Shown here: in pieces, positions 17,893 to 26,399 of the stretch
Layout of the letters: every line of letters starts with the position of its first letter
Numbering within the stretch: position 1 is the first letter of the stretch
From: Methylotenera sp. L2L1
Lineage (GTDB): Bacteria > Pseudomonadota > Gammaproteobacteria > Burkholderiales > Methylophilaceae
Direction: 5' to 3'
DNA length: 64,000 bases
NCBI RefSeq assembly: GCF_000744605.1
Contig: NZ_JQMG01000001.1
Coordinates: forward strand, 1,488,001 to 1,552,000
Made by a program: the position numbers and the translations under genes
The notes under the pieces: model-generated
What the model was told of the DNA's origin: nothing
Seen by the model: the letters and a program-made list of their open reading frames with translations, nothing else
Databases searched by the model: none

Positions 17893-18963
17893 ATGCAGGG
17901 CATCCAAGCACATTTTAAACTGGACTGGCCGACATTCAATCTTAATGTCGATTTGCATTTACCTGCGCGTGGTGTCATCGCTCTATTTGGTCATTCTGGC
18001 TCTGGTAAGACTACGTTACTACGCTGTATTGCTGGGCTGGAAAAAGCGCCCGAAGGACGCCTGATTGTGAATGGCGAAATTTGGCAAGATGAGCAACATT
18101 GGTTGTCTACTCACAAGCGCGGCTTAGGATATGTGTTCCAAGAGGCTAGTTTATTTCCTCACCTTACTGTCATGGGTAATCTGTTATACGGCAAACGACG
18201 CGTATCAGACGACCACAAAGTGAGCTTAGATCAAGCCATTGAACTGTTAGGTATCGCACATTTACTGGATAGAAAGCCAGACCGACTTTCTGGTGGTGAA
18301 CGTAGCCGCGTTAGTATTGCACGGGCGCTTGCGGCTAATCCAAACATTTTGTTGATGGATGAGCCATTATCCGCACTAGACTTGCAGCGTAAGCAAGAAA
18401 TTATTCCTTATCTGGAGCGCTTACATGAAGCGCTAAAAATACCTGTCATCTATGTTAGCCATTCAGCAGATGAGGTGGCTAGGCTAGCGGATTATCTTGT
18501 TGTGATGGAAAAAGGCCAAGTGCTGGCCAGTGGCCCCTTGGCTGAGACCCTTACACGACTCGATCTGCCCATTCACTTAGGTCAGGATGCTGGCGTAGTA
18601 TTGGACGCAACAGTCGTAGAGATTGATTCGTCGTGGCATTTAGCACGCGTAGCCTTTGATGGGGGTACACTTTGGACACATGATCAAGCCTTCTCTATTA
18701 GTCAGCGGGTGAGAGTGCAAGTGTTGGCAAGAGATGTGAGTTTGGCGACAGAAATGCCAAGCCAGAGTAGCATTCAAAATGTGCTTCAGGGCTTTGTCGA
18801 TGCGATTGCTGACGATAACCATCCTGGCCTTACGTTGGTAAGGGTGAAGGTTGGCCATATGATGCTACTAGCCCGCTTGACCAAACGCGCTGTTGCATCG
18901 CTAGACATCACCGCGGGTCAGGCCGTATGGTTGCAAGTGAAGTCAGTAGCACTTATGGAGTAG
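17893..18963 (+). CDS. modC: Molybdate ABC transporter ATPase ModC
   Basis: ModC powers molybdate import. From the chosen ATG at 17893 the 356-residue protein has Walker A GHSGSGKTT (33-41), the signature LSGGE, Walker B LLMDEPLSALD, the switch histidine in VSHSADEVARLAD, and a C-terminal TOBE/Mop domain (about 290-355) that can bind molybdate. An upstream in-frame start (17836) would overlap modB and is rejected because the normal N-terminus begins with MQGIQAHF. A terminator follows at about 19070. Confidence 0.96.
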   Translation: MQGIQAHFKLDWPTFNLNVDLHLPARGVIALFGHSGSGKTTLLRCIAGLEKAPEGRLIVNGEIWQDEQHWLSTHKRGLGYVFQEASLFPHLTVMGNLLYGKRRVSDDHKVSLDQAIELLGIAHLLDRKPDRLSGGERSRVSIARALAANPNILLMDEPLSALDLQRKQEIIPYLERLHEALKIPVIYVSHSADEVARLADYLVVMEKGQVLASGPLAETLTRLDLPIHLGQDAGVVLDATVVEIDSSWHLARVAFDGGTLWTHDQAFSISQRVRVQVLARDVSLATEMPSQSSIQNVLQGFVDAIADDNHPGLTLVRVKVGHMMLLARLTKRAVASLDITAGQAVWLQVKSVALME

Positions 18964-19069
18964 TTGATTGGCGTAATCCGTTGGAAGAGTCGTTTGAATG
19001 AAATCTTCAGTTTCAATGCAAAAGTGGCGGGTGCTACGTTGATTAATAGTGAGTTGGAACATAAAAAAT

Positions 19070-19097
19070 TGCTAACCGTTTTACGGTTGGTCTTTTT
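19070..19097 (+). terminator. Intrinsic terminator after modC
   Basis: The stem CTAACCG / CGGTTGG (one T-G pair) has the loop TTTTA and is followed by TCTTTTTG, about 110 bp after the modC stop. Confidence 0.75.
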
Positions 19098-19158
19098 GTT
19101 AACGCGATACTTTACTATGCATCCTACTATATAGTTTAAGTCCGCCAGACTTACATCT

Positions 19159-20064
19159 TCACTTGATGTGATGAATAGCTTTTGCAGATGAATTAATAAG
19201 TCGAGAAATCAGCATAAGGTCAGGTTTTGCAATTAAATCTTCAGCAGATCCTTTTGCGCCAGTTGGTGCAACTTTAAATTTACCTTTTCCTGTTTCAACT
19301 TCAAGTTTGTATTCACTTTGGCAGGCTCTGCAGTAAGCTAAGTCTCCATTTTTAGCATTACTTTGTACGACGATTGTGGGACCACACATTAAACACTCAT
19401 GAAGCGGTATGCCTTCATCAGAATGACCAACAATATGACTTAGCTCTTCACTGTTTTCTAACTGTAAAAGAATTTCACCAAACTCAGGGTCAAATTGAGT
19501 ACCAAGATTTTCTTTAATGATTGAGAGTGCTTTTATTATTGGCATCCCTTGCCTGTATGGTCTTGTGCTAGTCATTGCATCAAATGCATCACATACGCCT
19601 ATTATTCTTGCGACAACGGGAATCTTCTCGCGCCTTAAACCTGAAGGGTAACCACGACCATCTGGTGTTTCATGATGCATAGAAATTGCGTCGACAGCAA
19701 GTGATGATAAAGGATGACCAGCTAGCATCCTCTTACCAATTTCTGGGTGAGTCTTAATGACTGCATACTCTTCATCAGTGAGTTTGTCCTTCTTGCTAAG
19801 AATAGCATCAGGAATGCCCACTTTACCTAAATCATGGAGAAAGCCACCAATAGCAATCTTTGCAGTTTCAATCTCAGAAATTCCTGCCTTATTAGCAATG
19901 AGTTGGGCAAAGCGAGAAACTCTCCAAAGGTGGCCGCCAGTGTAGGGGTCTCTGGCTTCAACCACCCATGCCATTACCATTAAACTTGCAAGAATGTTTT
20001 CTTGATTATCTGCTTGCGTTGCGTTGAAATTAAAGTAAGCACGTAGTGGTTTTAATATTTGCAT
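19159..20064 (-). CDS. HD-GYP domain phosphodiesterase with C-terminal zinc ribbon
   Basis: HD-GYP proteins hydrolyse c-di-GMP. From the preferred ATG at 20064 (GGA eight bases upstream; a TTG at 20082 is the longer alternative) the protein has 301 residues. The HD-GYP domain spans about 25-200, with the metal-binding FLHDLGK, HHETPDGRGYPSG and DAFDAMTSTRPYR. The C-terminus has two Cys-x2-Cys pairs (CLMC and CRAC, about 225-255), suggesting a zinc ribbon. No membrane segment is seen. It sits between the mod genes and an SDR gene, with no evident operon partner. Confidence 0.9.
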   Translation of the reverse strand: MQILKPLRAYFNFNATQADNQENILASLMVMAWVVEARDPYTGGHLWRVSRFAQLIANKAGISEIETAKIAIGGFLHDLGKVGIPDAILSKKDKLTDEEYAVIKTHPEIGKRMLAGHPLSSLAVDAISMHHETPDGRGYPSGLRREKIPVVARIIGVCDAFDAMTSTRPYRQGMPIIKALSIIKENLGTQFDPEFGEILLQLENSEELSHIVGHSDEGIPLHECLMCGPTIVVQSNAKNGDLAYCRACQSEYKLEVETGKGKFKVAPTGAKGSAEDLIAKPDLMLISRLINSSAKAIHHIK

Positions 20065-20204
20065 ATAGCATTCCAGTATCAATTTTATTGTTAAGTTCTG
20101 ATACTTAGTCTGCGCAATGTTCTAATCCTTACAAAATTACAATCAAGATAAATGTCGCCATATTAAGTGTTAAGTACTCCTGTTAATTAAGTGCAGCAGG
20201 ATAT

Positions 20205-20900
20205 TTACCATTTAATGGCTTGCCCATCATAGGCAATAAATTGCCCTGTTGTGTTTAGGCTGGATTGTTCAATCACCCTCCGTAAACCAGCAACACTGGT
20301 TTTCGTATCGATTAATGCATTGCTGCCACCCATTTCGGTCTGCACCCAGCCCGGATGTAAGGTGACGACGGTGATGCCTAAAGGCTGTAAGTCTATCGAT
20401 AAGCTTTTCATCACCATGTTAGCTGCCGCTTTAGAGCTTCTGTAAATATAACTGCCACCACTGGTGTTATCGTCTAGGCTACCCATCTTGCTAGAGAGGG
20501 TGGCAATTTTTTTGAGTTGGCTATTGGCAATATGCGGCGTAAATGCCATTGCCATTTTCAGCGGTGCCATGCTGTTGATTTTAAATGCATCTAGCCAGTC
20601 ATTGGTATCAATATTACCTGAGCTGCTATCAGGATAAATGCCGGCATTATTGATGAGGACATCTATTTTTAAGTCTTTCAACTGCAATGCCAAAGCCTCA
20701 ATTTGAGCGAAGTCTGCAATATCCAATGGCAGTATTTGAATGTTTGTATTTACTTTTGCAAGTGCTTGCAATGCGTTTGTATGTTGAGGTGAGCGGCAAC
20801 ATGCCAATACCTTCCAGCCGTCACGCGCATACTGACTAACAAACTCCAGACCAATACCACGGTTGGCGCCAGTGATGAGTACTTGGTAATTTCCCGACAT
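20205..20900 (-). CDS. Short-chain dehydrogenase/reductase (SDR)
   Basis: This 231-residue Rossmann protein should be an NAD(P)-dependent oxidoreductase. It has the cofactor motif TGANRGIGLEF near the N-terminus, NNAG near 86, a serine in the SSK region (LSSKMGSLDD) and the catalytic YRSSK near 153. It resembles the group of SDRs sometimes annotated as C-factor-like. The substrate is unknown. It lies downstream of the LysR gene on the same strand, 150 bp away, and could be in the same transcript. Confidence 0.9.
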   Translation of the reverse strand: MSGNYQVLITGANRGIGLEFVSQYARDGWKVLACCRSPQHTNALQALAKVNTNIQILPLDIADFAQIEALALQLKDLKIDVLINNAGIYPDSSSGNIDTNDWLDAFKINSMAPLKMAMAFTPHIANSQLKKIATLSSKMGSLDDNTSGGSYIYRSSKAAANMVMKSLSIDLQPLGITVVTLHPGWVQTEMGGSNALIDTKTSVAGLRRVIEQSSLNTTGQFIAYDGQAIKW

Positions 20901-21053
20901 AATGTTCCTAACTGCTTAAGTGACAATAAAGATGTTGTTTAGCGATGCTTTTTCTAAAGTGGTGATTAATCGAGTGGCGATTAAAAATGTGTACCACATT
21001 GGAAACTGATTCGGCTGTTTAATTCCAACCGTTTATCAAAATGTTTTGTGTGT

Positions 21054-21974
21054 TTACCCAAATTTAATCTCACTTAGTGTTTTTGCTAAGTAATCAAATA
21101 CTACTCTGACACGTTCTGCAACTGGGCCGCGTTGTGGGCGATAGACATAAATACCCCATGGTGCGGGTGATTGATCTGCTAATACGGAAACGAGCTGGCC
21201 ATTTTGGATATATTTATTACATATAAAATCAGGGAGCTGACCGTAGCCAATGCCTGCAAGCACCGCTGCTAGTTCTGCTTCGATGTCATCTGTAATAAAA
21301 GCTGGTGCGCTGGGAAAGCAGTCTGGTTCGTCTGCAAAAGACCAAGGCCACATTCTGCCGGTATTTTGGTCAATGAGTCCAGTGTATGGCATTTCACACA
21401 GATCGTTAACTTGATAAGGAATACCTGTTTTCTCAATAAGCGCAGGCGCGCCAACAATGTGAAATCTAATTTCATTCACACGTCTTGCAACATTTCTATT
21501 GTTACTAAAAAATCCGATACGCACCCCAATATCCATTTGATCAGCCACTACATTATCAATCAGATCTGAGAATCTAAGGTCTAGCTGAATGTTGGGGTAA
21601 TCTTTTGAGAACGCAGTAAGGGCTGGCAGTAGGTATTGGCGCCCCAATGTGCTGGGCATGGTAATCTTAACTGAGCCCTCTATCGCTTGTGGCGGGTGCG
21701 CATGTTGATTAAGCTGAAATAGTGCATCCACCTGCTCAATCACACCTTCGCTTTTGAGCGCCATTTGCTTACCAAATTCAGTGATGGTAGTGTTCCGTGT
21801 GCTTCTGTAAAACAGTGGTTCACCAACACGTTCTTCCAGCTCTTTGATGGCGCGAGTGACTGATTGTGGTGAAATACCTAGTCTGATTGAAGCTTCTTTA
21901 AAGTTGGCGGATTCTGCGACTGCTTTAAATATGCGTAGCATTTCTAATTGATTCTGCATGGGTGGGTAATCCAT
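21054..21974 (-). CDS. LysR-family transcriptional regulator
   Basis: The 306-residue protein has an N-terminal winged helix (ANFKEASIRLGISPQSVTRAIKELE, in the first 50 residues) and a periplasmic-binding-like effector domain (about 95-300). It is divergent from the molybdenum hydroxylase genes 156 bp away, so it probably controls them, itself, or both. The first ATG (21974) overlaps a palindrome and has no ribosome binding site. ATG at 21959, with GGA nine bases upstream, gives a more usual LysR N-terminus and is my preferred alternative. The effector is unknown. Confidence 0.92.
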   Translation of the reverse strand: MDYPPMQNQLEMLRIFKAVAESANFKEASIRLGISPQSVTRAIKELEERVGEPLFYRSTRNTTITEFGKQMALKSEGVIEQVDALFQLNQHAHPPQAIEGSVKITMPSTLGRQYLLPALTAFSKDYPNIQLDLRFSDLIDNVVADQMDIGVRIGFFSNNRNVARRVNEIRFHIVGAPALIEKTGIPYQVNDLCEMPYTGLIDQNTGRMWPWSFADEPDCFPSAPAFITDDIEAELAAVLAGIGYGQLPDFICNKYIQNGQLVSVLADQSPAPWGIYVYRPQRGPVAERVRVVFDYLAKTLSEIKFG

Positions 21975-22001
21975 AATTTGGAATTATCAATTCCAAATTA
22001 T
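21973..22001. promoter_or_regulatory. 29-bp perfect palindrome between the LysR gene and iorA
   Basis: ATAATTTGGAATT and AATTCCAAATTAT flank ATC, a perfect 13-base inverted repeat. It covers the annotated LysR start codon, which suggests that the true LysR start is further in. It is a strong candidate for the LysR operator. Confidence 0.7.
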
Positions 22002-22130
22002 TCCATATAATGATAGCTAACAGTGTGCGATAGTGCTATTTTGCATTAATTGTTATTGGTATTAATCGATAATTACCGTGTAAGTTTATAAAAATCAATA
22101 TTGAAACAACAAATTAGAGGGTAAACCATC

Positions 22131-22589
22131 ATGATTATTTTGAATATCAATGGTAAAGAAGCGCAGCTGGATGTGTCTGATGATATGCCGATATTATGGG
22201 CATTAAGAGATGTCATGCATCTTACCGGTACCAAGTTTGGTTGTGGCATGGCGCAATGTGGGGCCTGTACGGTTCATCTGGATGGACAGGCGATTCGCTC
22301 GTGTATTACCCCCATTGCTGCTGCTGTCGGTAAAAAAATTACCACGATTGAAGATGTTCAAAATGATAAAGTGGGCCAAGCGGTACAGGCCGCATGGAGT
22401 GAGGTGGATGTGGTGCAGTGTGGATACTGCCAATCTGGCCAAATCATGGCCGCGACAGCGTTGCTGACTACCAACCAAAAACCTACTGATGCAGATATCG
22501 ATGCAGCCATGAGCGGAAATATCTGCCGTTGCGGTACTTATCCGCGTATCCGTGCAGCGATTCATGCTGCGGCAACTAAATTAGCTTAA
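22131..22589 (+). CDS. iorA: Molybdenum hydroxylase small subunit with two 2Fe-2S clusters (IorA type)
   Basis: This 152-residue protein passes electrons from the molybdenum subunit. The plant-type 2Fe-2S site uses Cys38, Cys43, Cys46 and Cys58. The second cluster uses Cys97, Cys100, Cys132 and Cys134 (QCGYC and [10 protein letters not shown]). This is the standard order for small subunits of the xanthine dehydrogenase family. The next gene encodes the large subunit 9 bp on, with no FAD subunit, which is the IorAB arrangement; electrons therefore probably go to cytochromes rather than NAD. The substrate may be an aldehyde or N-heterocycle. Confidence 0.93.
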   Translation: MIILNINGKEAQLDVSDDMPILWALRDVMHLTGTKFGCGMAQCGACTVHLDGQAIRSCITPIAAAVGKKITTIEDVQNDKVGQAVQAAWSEVDVVQCGYCQSGQIMAATALLTTNQKPTDADIDAAMSGNICRCGTYPRIRAAIHAAATKLA

Positions 22590-22598
22590 GGAGATATC

Positions 22599-24776
22599 AT
22601 GACAGCCCCTTTAAATATCTCAAGACGTACTTTCATCAAAGCCTCGGCACTTGTTGTGGGCGGCCTTGTGATTGCGTTCTCTATTCCTCAAGCTAAACGC
22701 TTTTTGCTACCAGGCGCTGCGAAAGAAACTGGCAGTGCGGGTGAGGCAAAGCTACCAGCACCTAATGCTTTTTTACGTATCGGTACCGATAATACAATCA
22801 CTGTGATGCTTGCACATAGCGAGATGGGGCAAAGCATATGGACCACATTGCCGATGTTGATTGCCGAAGAGTTGGATGCCGATTGGAGCAAGATTAAAGT
22901 GGAGCATGCATCTGCATCGCCTGCGTATCTTCATACGGCTTACGGGATTCAAATCACTGGTGGTTCTTCTACTACTTGGTCAGAGTTTGACCGATATCGT
23001 CAGGCTGGCGCTTTAACGCGTCAGCTATTAATTGGCGCGGCTGCTGAGCAGTTAGGTGTTCCTGCGGCTAACCTTAAAACAGAAAATGGTTTTGTGATTA
23101 GCGATGACACGAAAATTAGCTATGGCGATTTAGCTGAAGCAGCGGCTAAGTTAGAAACGCCCAAAGCCGTCACGCTTAAAGACCCTAAAGATTGGAAAGT
23201 GATTGGCAAGGCGACTAAACGCCTTGATGGCCCAGAGAAAATAAACGGCACTGCGGTATTTGGCCAAGATATTCATTTTGATGGGCTAATGACGGCGATG
23301 GTTGCTCGCTCACCAGTGTTCGGCGGCTCAGTAAAGTCTTTTGACGCTAGCGCTGCTAAGCAAGTGAAAGGTGTGCAGCAAGTGGTGCAAGTGCCTACGG
23401 GTGTGGCGGTAGTGGCTGATAATTATTGGGCAGCAAAACAAGGACGTGAAGCACTCAAGGTGGAGTGGGACTTAGGCCCAAATGCAAGCCTTGATTCAAA
23501 AGCAATGCTTGAGGATTTTAGAAGCAAAGCGGCTAATCCAGGTCTAGTTGCAGCGCAACTGGGGGATAGCAAAACCACGCTATCTAAAGCTGAGAAATTA
23601 ATCGAAGCCGAATACGCATTGCCGTATTTAGCACACTCACCGATGGAGCCGCTCAACTGTTCAGTCCGTATTGAGAAAGATGCTTGTGAAATTTGGACAG
23701 GCACGCAAATGCAAACAACAGACCAGCAAGCTGCGGCAAAAATATTAGGCCTTAAGCCTGAGCAGGTCAAAATCCATACGCTTTTCTTAGGCGGTGGTTT
23801 TGGTCGACGAGCAAATCCAGCCGCTGATTTTGTGTCAGAAGCGGTACAAGTGGCTAAGGCTGCAGGTGTGCCGGTGAAAACAGTTTGGAGCCGTGAGGAT
23901 GATGTGCAGGGTGGTTATTATCGCCCGATGTATTTGCACAAAGCTAAAATCGGCTTGGATGCCGATGGTTTCCCTACCGCTTGGGAGCAAGTGACGGTAG
24001 GTCAGTCGATTATGTTAGGGACACCGTTTGAAGCTTTTATGATTAAAGATGGGGTTGATGCTACCTCAGTAGAGGGCATTGCAGATTCACCCTATTTGAA
24101 GAAAACTCCTAACTATCATGTGAGTTTGCATACCGTGAAAACTGGTATTCCTGTGCTTTGGTGGCGTTCAGTTGGGCATAGCCATTCTGCATTTGTGATG
24201 GAAAGTTTGGTGGATGAACTTGCACATAGTGCGAAAAAAGACCCATTAGATTATCGTCGTGAGTTGTTAAAAGGTCACCCACGTCATTTGGCTGCGCTTA
24301 ATTTAGCGGCTGAGAAAGCCGAGTGGGGTAAGCCATTGCCTAAAGGTGTTTTTCGTGGGATTGCTGTGCATGAGTCTTTTGGCAGTTTTGTTGCGCAAGT
24401 CGCAGAAGTGTCTGTTGATCAAGGTGCGGTGAAAGTGCATCGTATGGTATGTGCCATTGATTGCGGGCTGGCAGTAAACCCTTATTCTCTAAAAGCACAA
24501 ATGGAGTCTTCGATTTCTTTTGGCTTAGGAGCTGCCATGCAAAGTGAAATTACCTTTAAAGAAGGTAAGGTCCAGCAATCTAACTTCCACGATTACCTCG
24601 TGATGCGCATGAGTGATATGCCCAAGGTTGAAGTACACATCGTGCAAAGCACTGAAAAAATGGGCGGTGTAGGTGAGCCGGGCTTGCCGCCTGTTGCACC
24701 TGCGGTGACTAATGCAATTTTTGCGGCTACCGGCAAACGTATCCGCCAATTGCCGATTGGCAATCAGTTGGCTTAA
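22599..24776 (+). CDS. iorB: Molybdopterin-binding large subunit (IorB-type aldehyde or N-heterocycle oxidase)
   Basis: The 725-residue protein is the catalytic molybdenum subunit. It starts with a twin-arginine signal (RRTFIKAS, residues 9-16, then a hydrophobic stretch), so the folded holoenzyme should be exported. Molybdopterin-family stretches such as [19 protein letters not shown] (about 399-417) and [19 protein letters not shown] (about 687-705) are visible. The latter contains the glutamate that acts as base in the family. Members oxidise aldehydes or hydroxylate N-heterocycles; which one cannot be read here. GGAG precedes the ATG. xdhC follows directly. Confidence 0.92.
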   Translation: MTAPLNISRRTFIKASALVVGGLVIAFSIPQAKRFLLPGAAKETGSAGEAKLPAPNAFLRIGTDNTITVMLAHSEMGQSIWTTLPMLIAEELDADWSKIKVEHASASPAYLHTAYGIQITGGSSTTWSEFDRYRQAGALTRQLLIGAAAEQLGVPAANLKTENGFVISDDTKISYGDLAEAAAKLETPKAVTLKDPKDWKVIGKATKRLDGPEKINGTAVFGQDIHFDGLMTAMVARSPVFGGSVKSFDASAAKQVKGVQQVVQVPTGVAVVADNYWAAKQGREALKVEWDLGPNASLDSKAMLEDFRSKAANPGLVAAQLGDSKTTLSKAEKLIEAEYALPYLAHSPMEPLNCSVRIEKDACEIWTGTQMQTTDQQAAAKILGLKPEQVKIHTLFLGGGFGRRANPAADFVSEAVQVAKAAGVPVKTVWSREDDVQGGYYRPMYLHKAKIGLDADGFPTAWEQVTVGQSIMLGTPFEAFMIKDGVDATSVEGIADSPYLKKTPNYHVSLHTVKTGIPVLWWRSVGHSHSAFVMESLVDELAHSAKKDPLDYRRELLKGHPRHLAALNLAAEKAEWGKPLPKGVFRGIAVHESFGSFVAQVAEVSVDQGAVKVHRMVCAIDCGLAVNPYSLKAQMESSISFGLGAAMQSEITFKEGKVQQSNFHDYLVMRMSDMPKVEVHIVQSTEKMGGVGEPGLPPVAPAVTNAIFAATGKRIRQLPIGNQLA

Positions 24777-24780
24777 TCCC

Positions 24781-25758
24781 TTGAAATCTGCTGACTTAGA
24801 AGTATTAGACAGAGCGCTTGATTGGCTGAATGATGGTTATCAGGCGCATTTGTTTACCGTAGTGAAGACGTGGGGCTCTGCGCCGCGTCTACCCGGTGCG
24901 GTGCTGGTGGTGCGTGAAGATGGGCATCTTATCGGCTCAGTTTCCGGTGGCTGTATTGAAGATGATTTAGCAGATAAGGCACGTAATCGAACCTTGCCAA
25001 CACAACCTACGGTCATGGAATACGGTGTTAGCCGTGAAGATGCACAGCGCTTTAGAATCCCATGTGGTGGCCAATTGCAGATATTTGTGGAGCCATTGAA
25101 TGAGGCCGCACAGTTAGAGTCGATTATTCAGAACTTACGTGACCGTAAACTGACCAAACGCTCTGTGAATATTCGCACAGGTGAAATCAAGCTCACAGAA
25201 GTGTTGCCTGAAGGCGCACCTAGAATTGAGGGTGATTGGTTTCATACTTACTTTGGACCGCAATGGCGTTTATTGATTATTGGCGCTAATCAACTTGGCG
25301 CTACGCTAGCGAGTATGGCACAAGCATTGGATTTTGATGTACTGGTGTGTGAGCCACGCCAAGAAATTCGAGATGAGTGGCATGTAGAGGGCGCCACTTG
25401 GGTATATGGCATGCCTGATGATGTGGTGCTGGATATTGAGCCAGATGCGCATACCGCGATTGTGGCGGTGACGCATGACCCTAAGCTGGATGACATGGCT
25501 TTGCTTGAAGCATTAAAGTCCGATGCATTTTATGTAGGTGCACTTGGCTCGCACAAAAATCAGGAAAAGCGTCGTGAACGTTTACGGATGTTTGATCTGA
25601 ATGAGGCTGAAATTGCGACGATGCGCGGCCCAGTGGGGTTACGCATCGGTAGCCGTACACCTGCAGAAATTGCTGTTGCTATTCTTGCCGAGTTGATTCA
25701 AGTGCGAGCGCAACAGACGACGATTGGTTTGATAAACCAAGTAAGTTGTGCGGCTTAA
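24781..25758 (+). CDS. xdhC: XdhC-family molybdenum cofactor insertion and maturation protein
   Basis: XdhC-type chaperones hold the sulfurated molybdenum cofactor for xanthine dehydrogenase-type enzymes. The 325-residue protein has an N-terminal XdhC/CoxI domain with GSVSGGCIEDDLADKA, and a C-terminal Rossmann domain with LIIGANQLGATLASMAQ and GALGSHKNQEKRRERL. I chose a TTG start four bases after the iorB stop because it yields the usual family beginning M-KSADLEVLDRALDW. No other start lies between there and the middle of the first domain. It converges on mocA with a four-base TTAA overlap of the stops. Confidence 0.92.
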   Translation: MKSADLEVLDRALDWLNDGYQAHLFTVVKTWGSAPRLPGAVLVVREDGHLIGSVSGGCIEDDLADKARNRTLPTQPTVMEYGVSREDAQRFRIPCGGQLQIFVEPLNEAAQLESIIQNLRDRKLTKRSVNIRTGEIKLTEVLPEGAPRIEGDWFHTYFGPQWRLLIIGANQLGATLASMAQALDFDVLVCEPRQEIRDEWHVEGATWVYGMPDDVVLDIEPDAHTAIVAVTHDPKLDDMALLEALKSDAFYVGALGSHKNQEKRRERLRMFDLNEAEIATMRGPVGLRIGSRTPAEIAVAILAELIQVRAQQTTIGLINQVSCAA

Positions 25759-26336
25759 CGTTTTATATCAGCTTGCGTATCAATATCTGCCAAAATTCCC
25801 GCATCCTCACATGGCAGCATGCAAACTTCATCTGGATATCGTTTAATAATAGAGCGAGCACCTTCATCACCGTGTAGCTTTTCTAGATCGCTACGATGTT
25901 TAGCAGCAAAGCCAACAGGATGTCCGCGTTGGTCCTTATAAGTGGGGATGACGATGGATTGGTTAGTACTATTTGTTAGTTGCTTAGCAACAGTACTAAT
26001 CGTGGCAGATTGAATATATGGCATGTCTGCCAAGGCAATCACAAAGCCTTCTTTTGCCGCCTCAAAATTAAATGAAAAGCGGATGGCAGTAGATAGGCTA
26101 TCCGCCATTTCCTGCTTATCCTCTTCACATGCCACCACATTAAAACCGGTCGTGAGTAATAACTCAGCAAGCTGAGTATTTTCTGCCCGCACCACCGCAA
26201 TACTGGTGGGCATTGCCTCAATGAGATTTTGAGCCGAAGCTAGCGCTATTAGCCGACCATCTGGCAGGGCTTGTAATAGCTTGTCACTGTTGCCGAATCG
26301 TCGTGAATAACCAGCCGCCAGTAAAATGCCTATCAT
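25755..26336 (-). CDS. mocA: MocA-like molybdopterin cytidylyltransferase
   Basis: MocA turns molybdopterin into its CMP form, the cofactor of this class of hydroxylase. The 193-residue protein has the nucleotidyltransferase start ILLAAGYSRRFGNSDKLLQ, ALADMPYI near residue 95 as the metal-binding loop, and RGHPVGF near 135. These are features shared by MocA and MobA. Location beside xdhC and iorAB favours MocA. It follows the sigma-54 activator gene by 63 bp on the same strand and may be co-transcribed with it. Confidence 0.9.
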   Translation of the reverse strand: MIGILLAAGYSRRFGNSDKLLQALPDGRLIALASAQNLIEAMPTSIAVVRAENTQLAELLLTTGFNVVACEEDKQEMADSLSTAIRFSFNFEAAKEGFVIALADMPYIQSATISTVAKQLTNSTNQSIVIPTYKDQRGHPVGFAAKHRSDLEKLHGDEGARSIIKRYPDEVCMLPCEDAGILADIDTQADIKR

Positions 26337-26399
26337 TAAAAATCCCTGCGTGACTACTTTAGGTTTGGCATAGCTGGCTGGTGTTATGCAGCTACCAAT

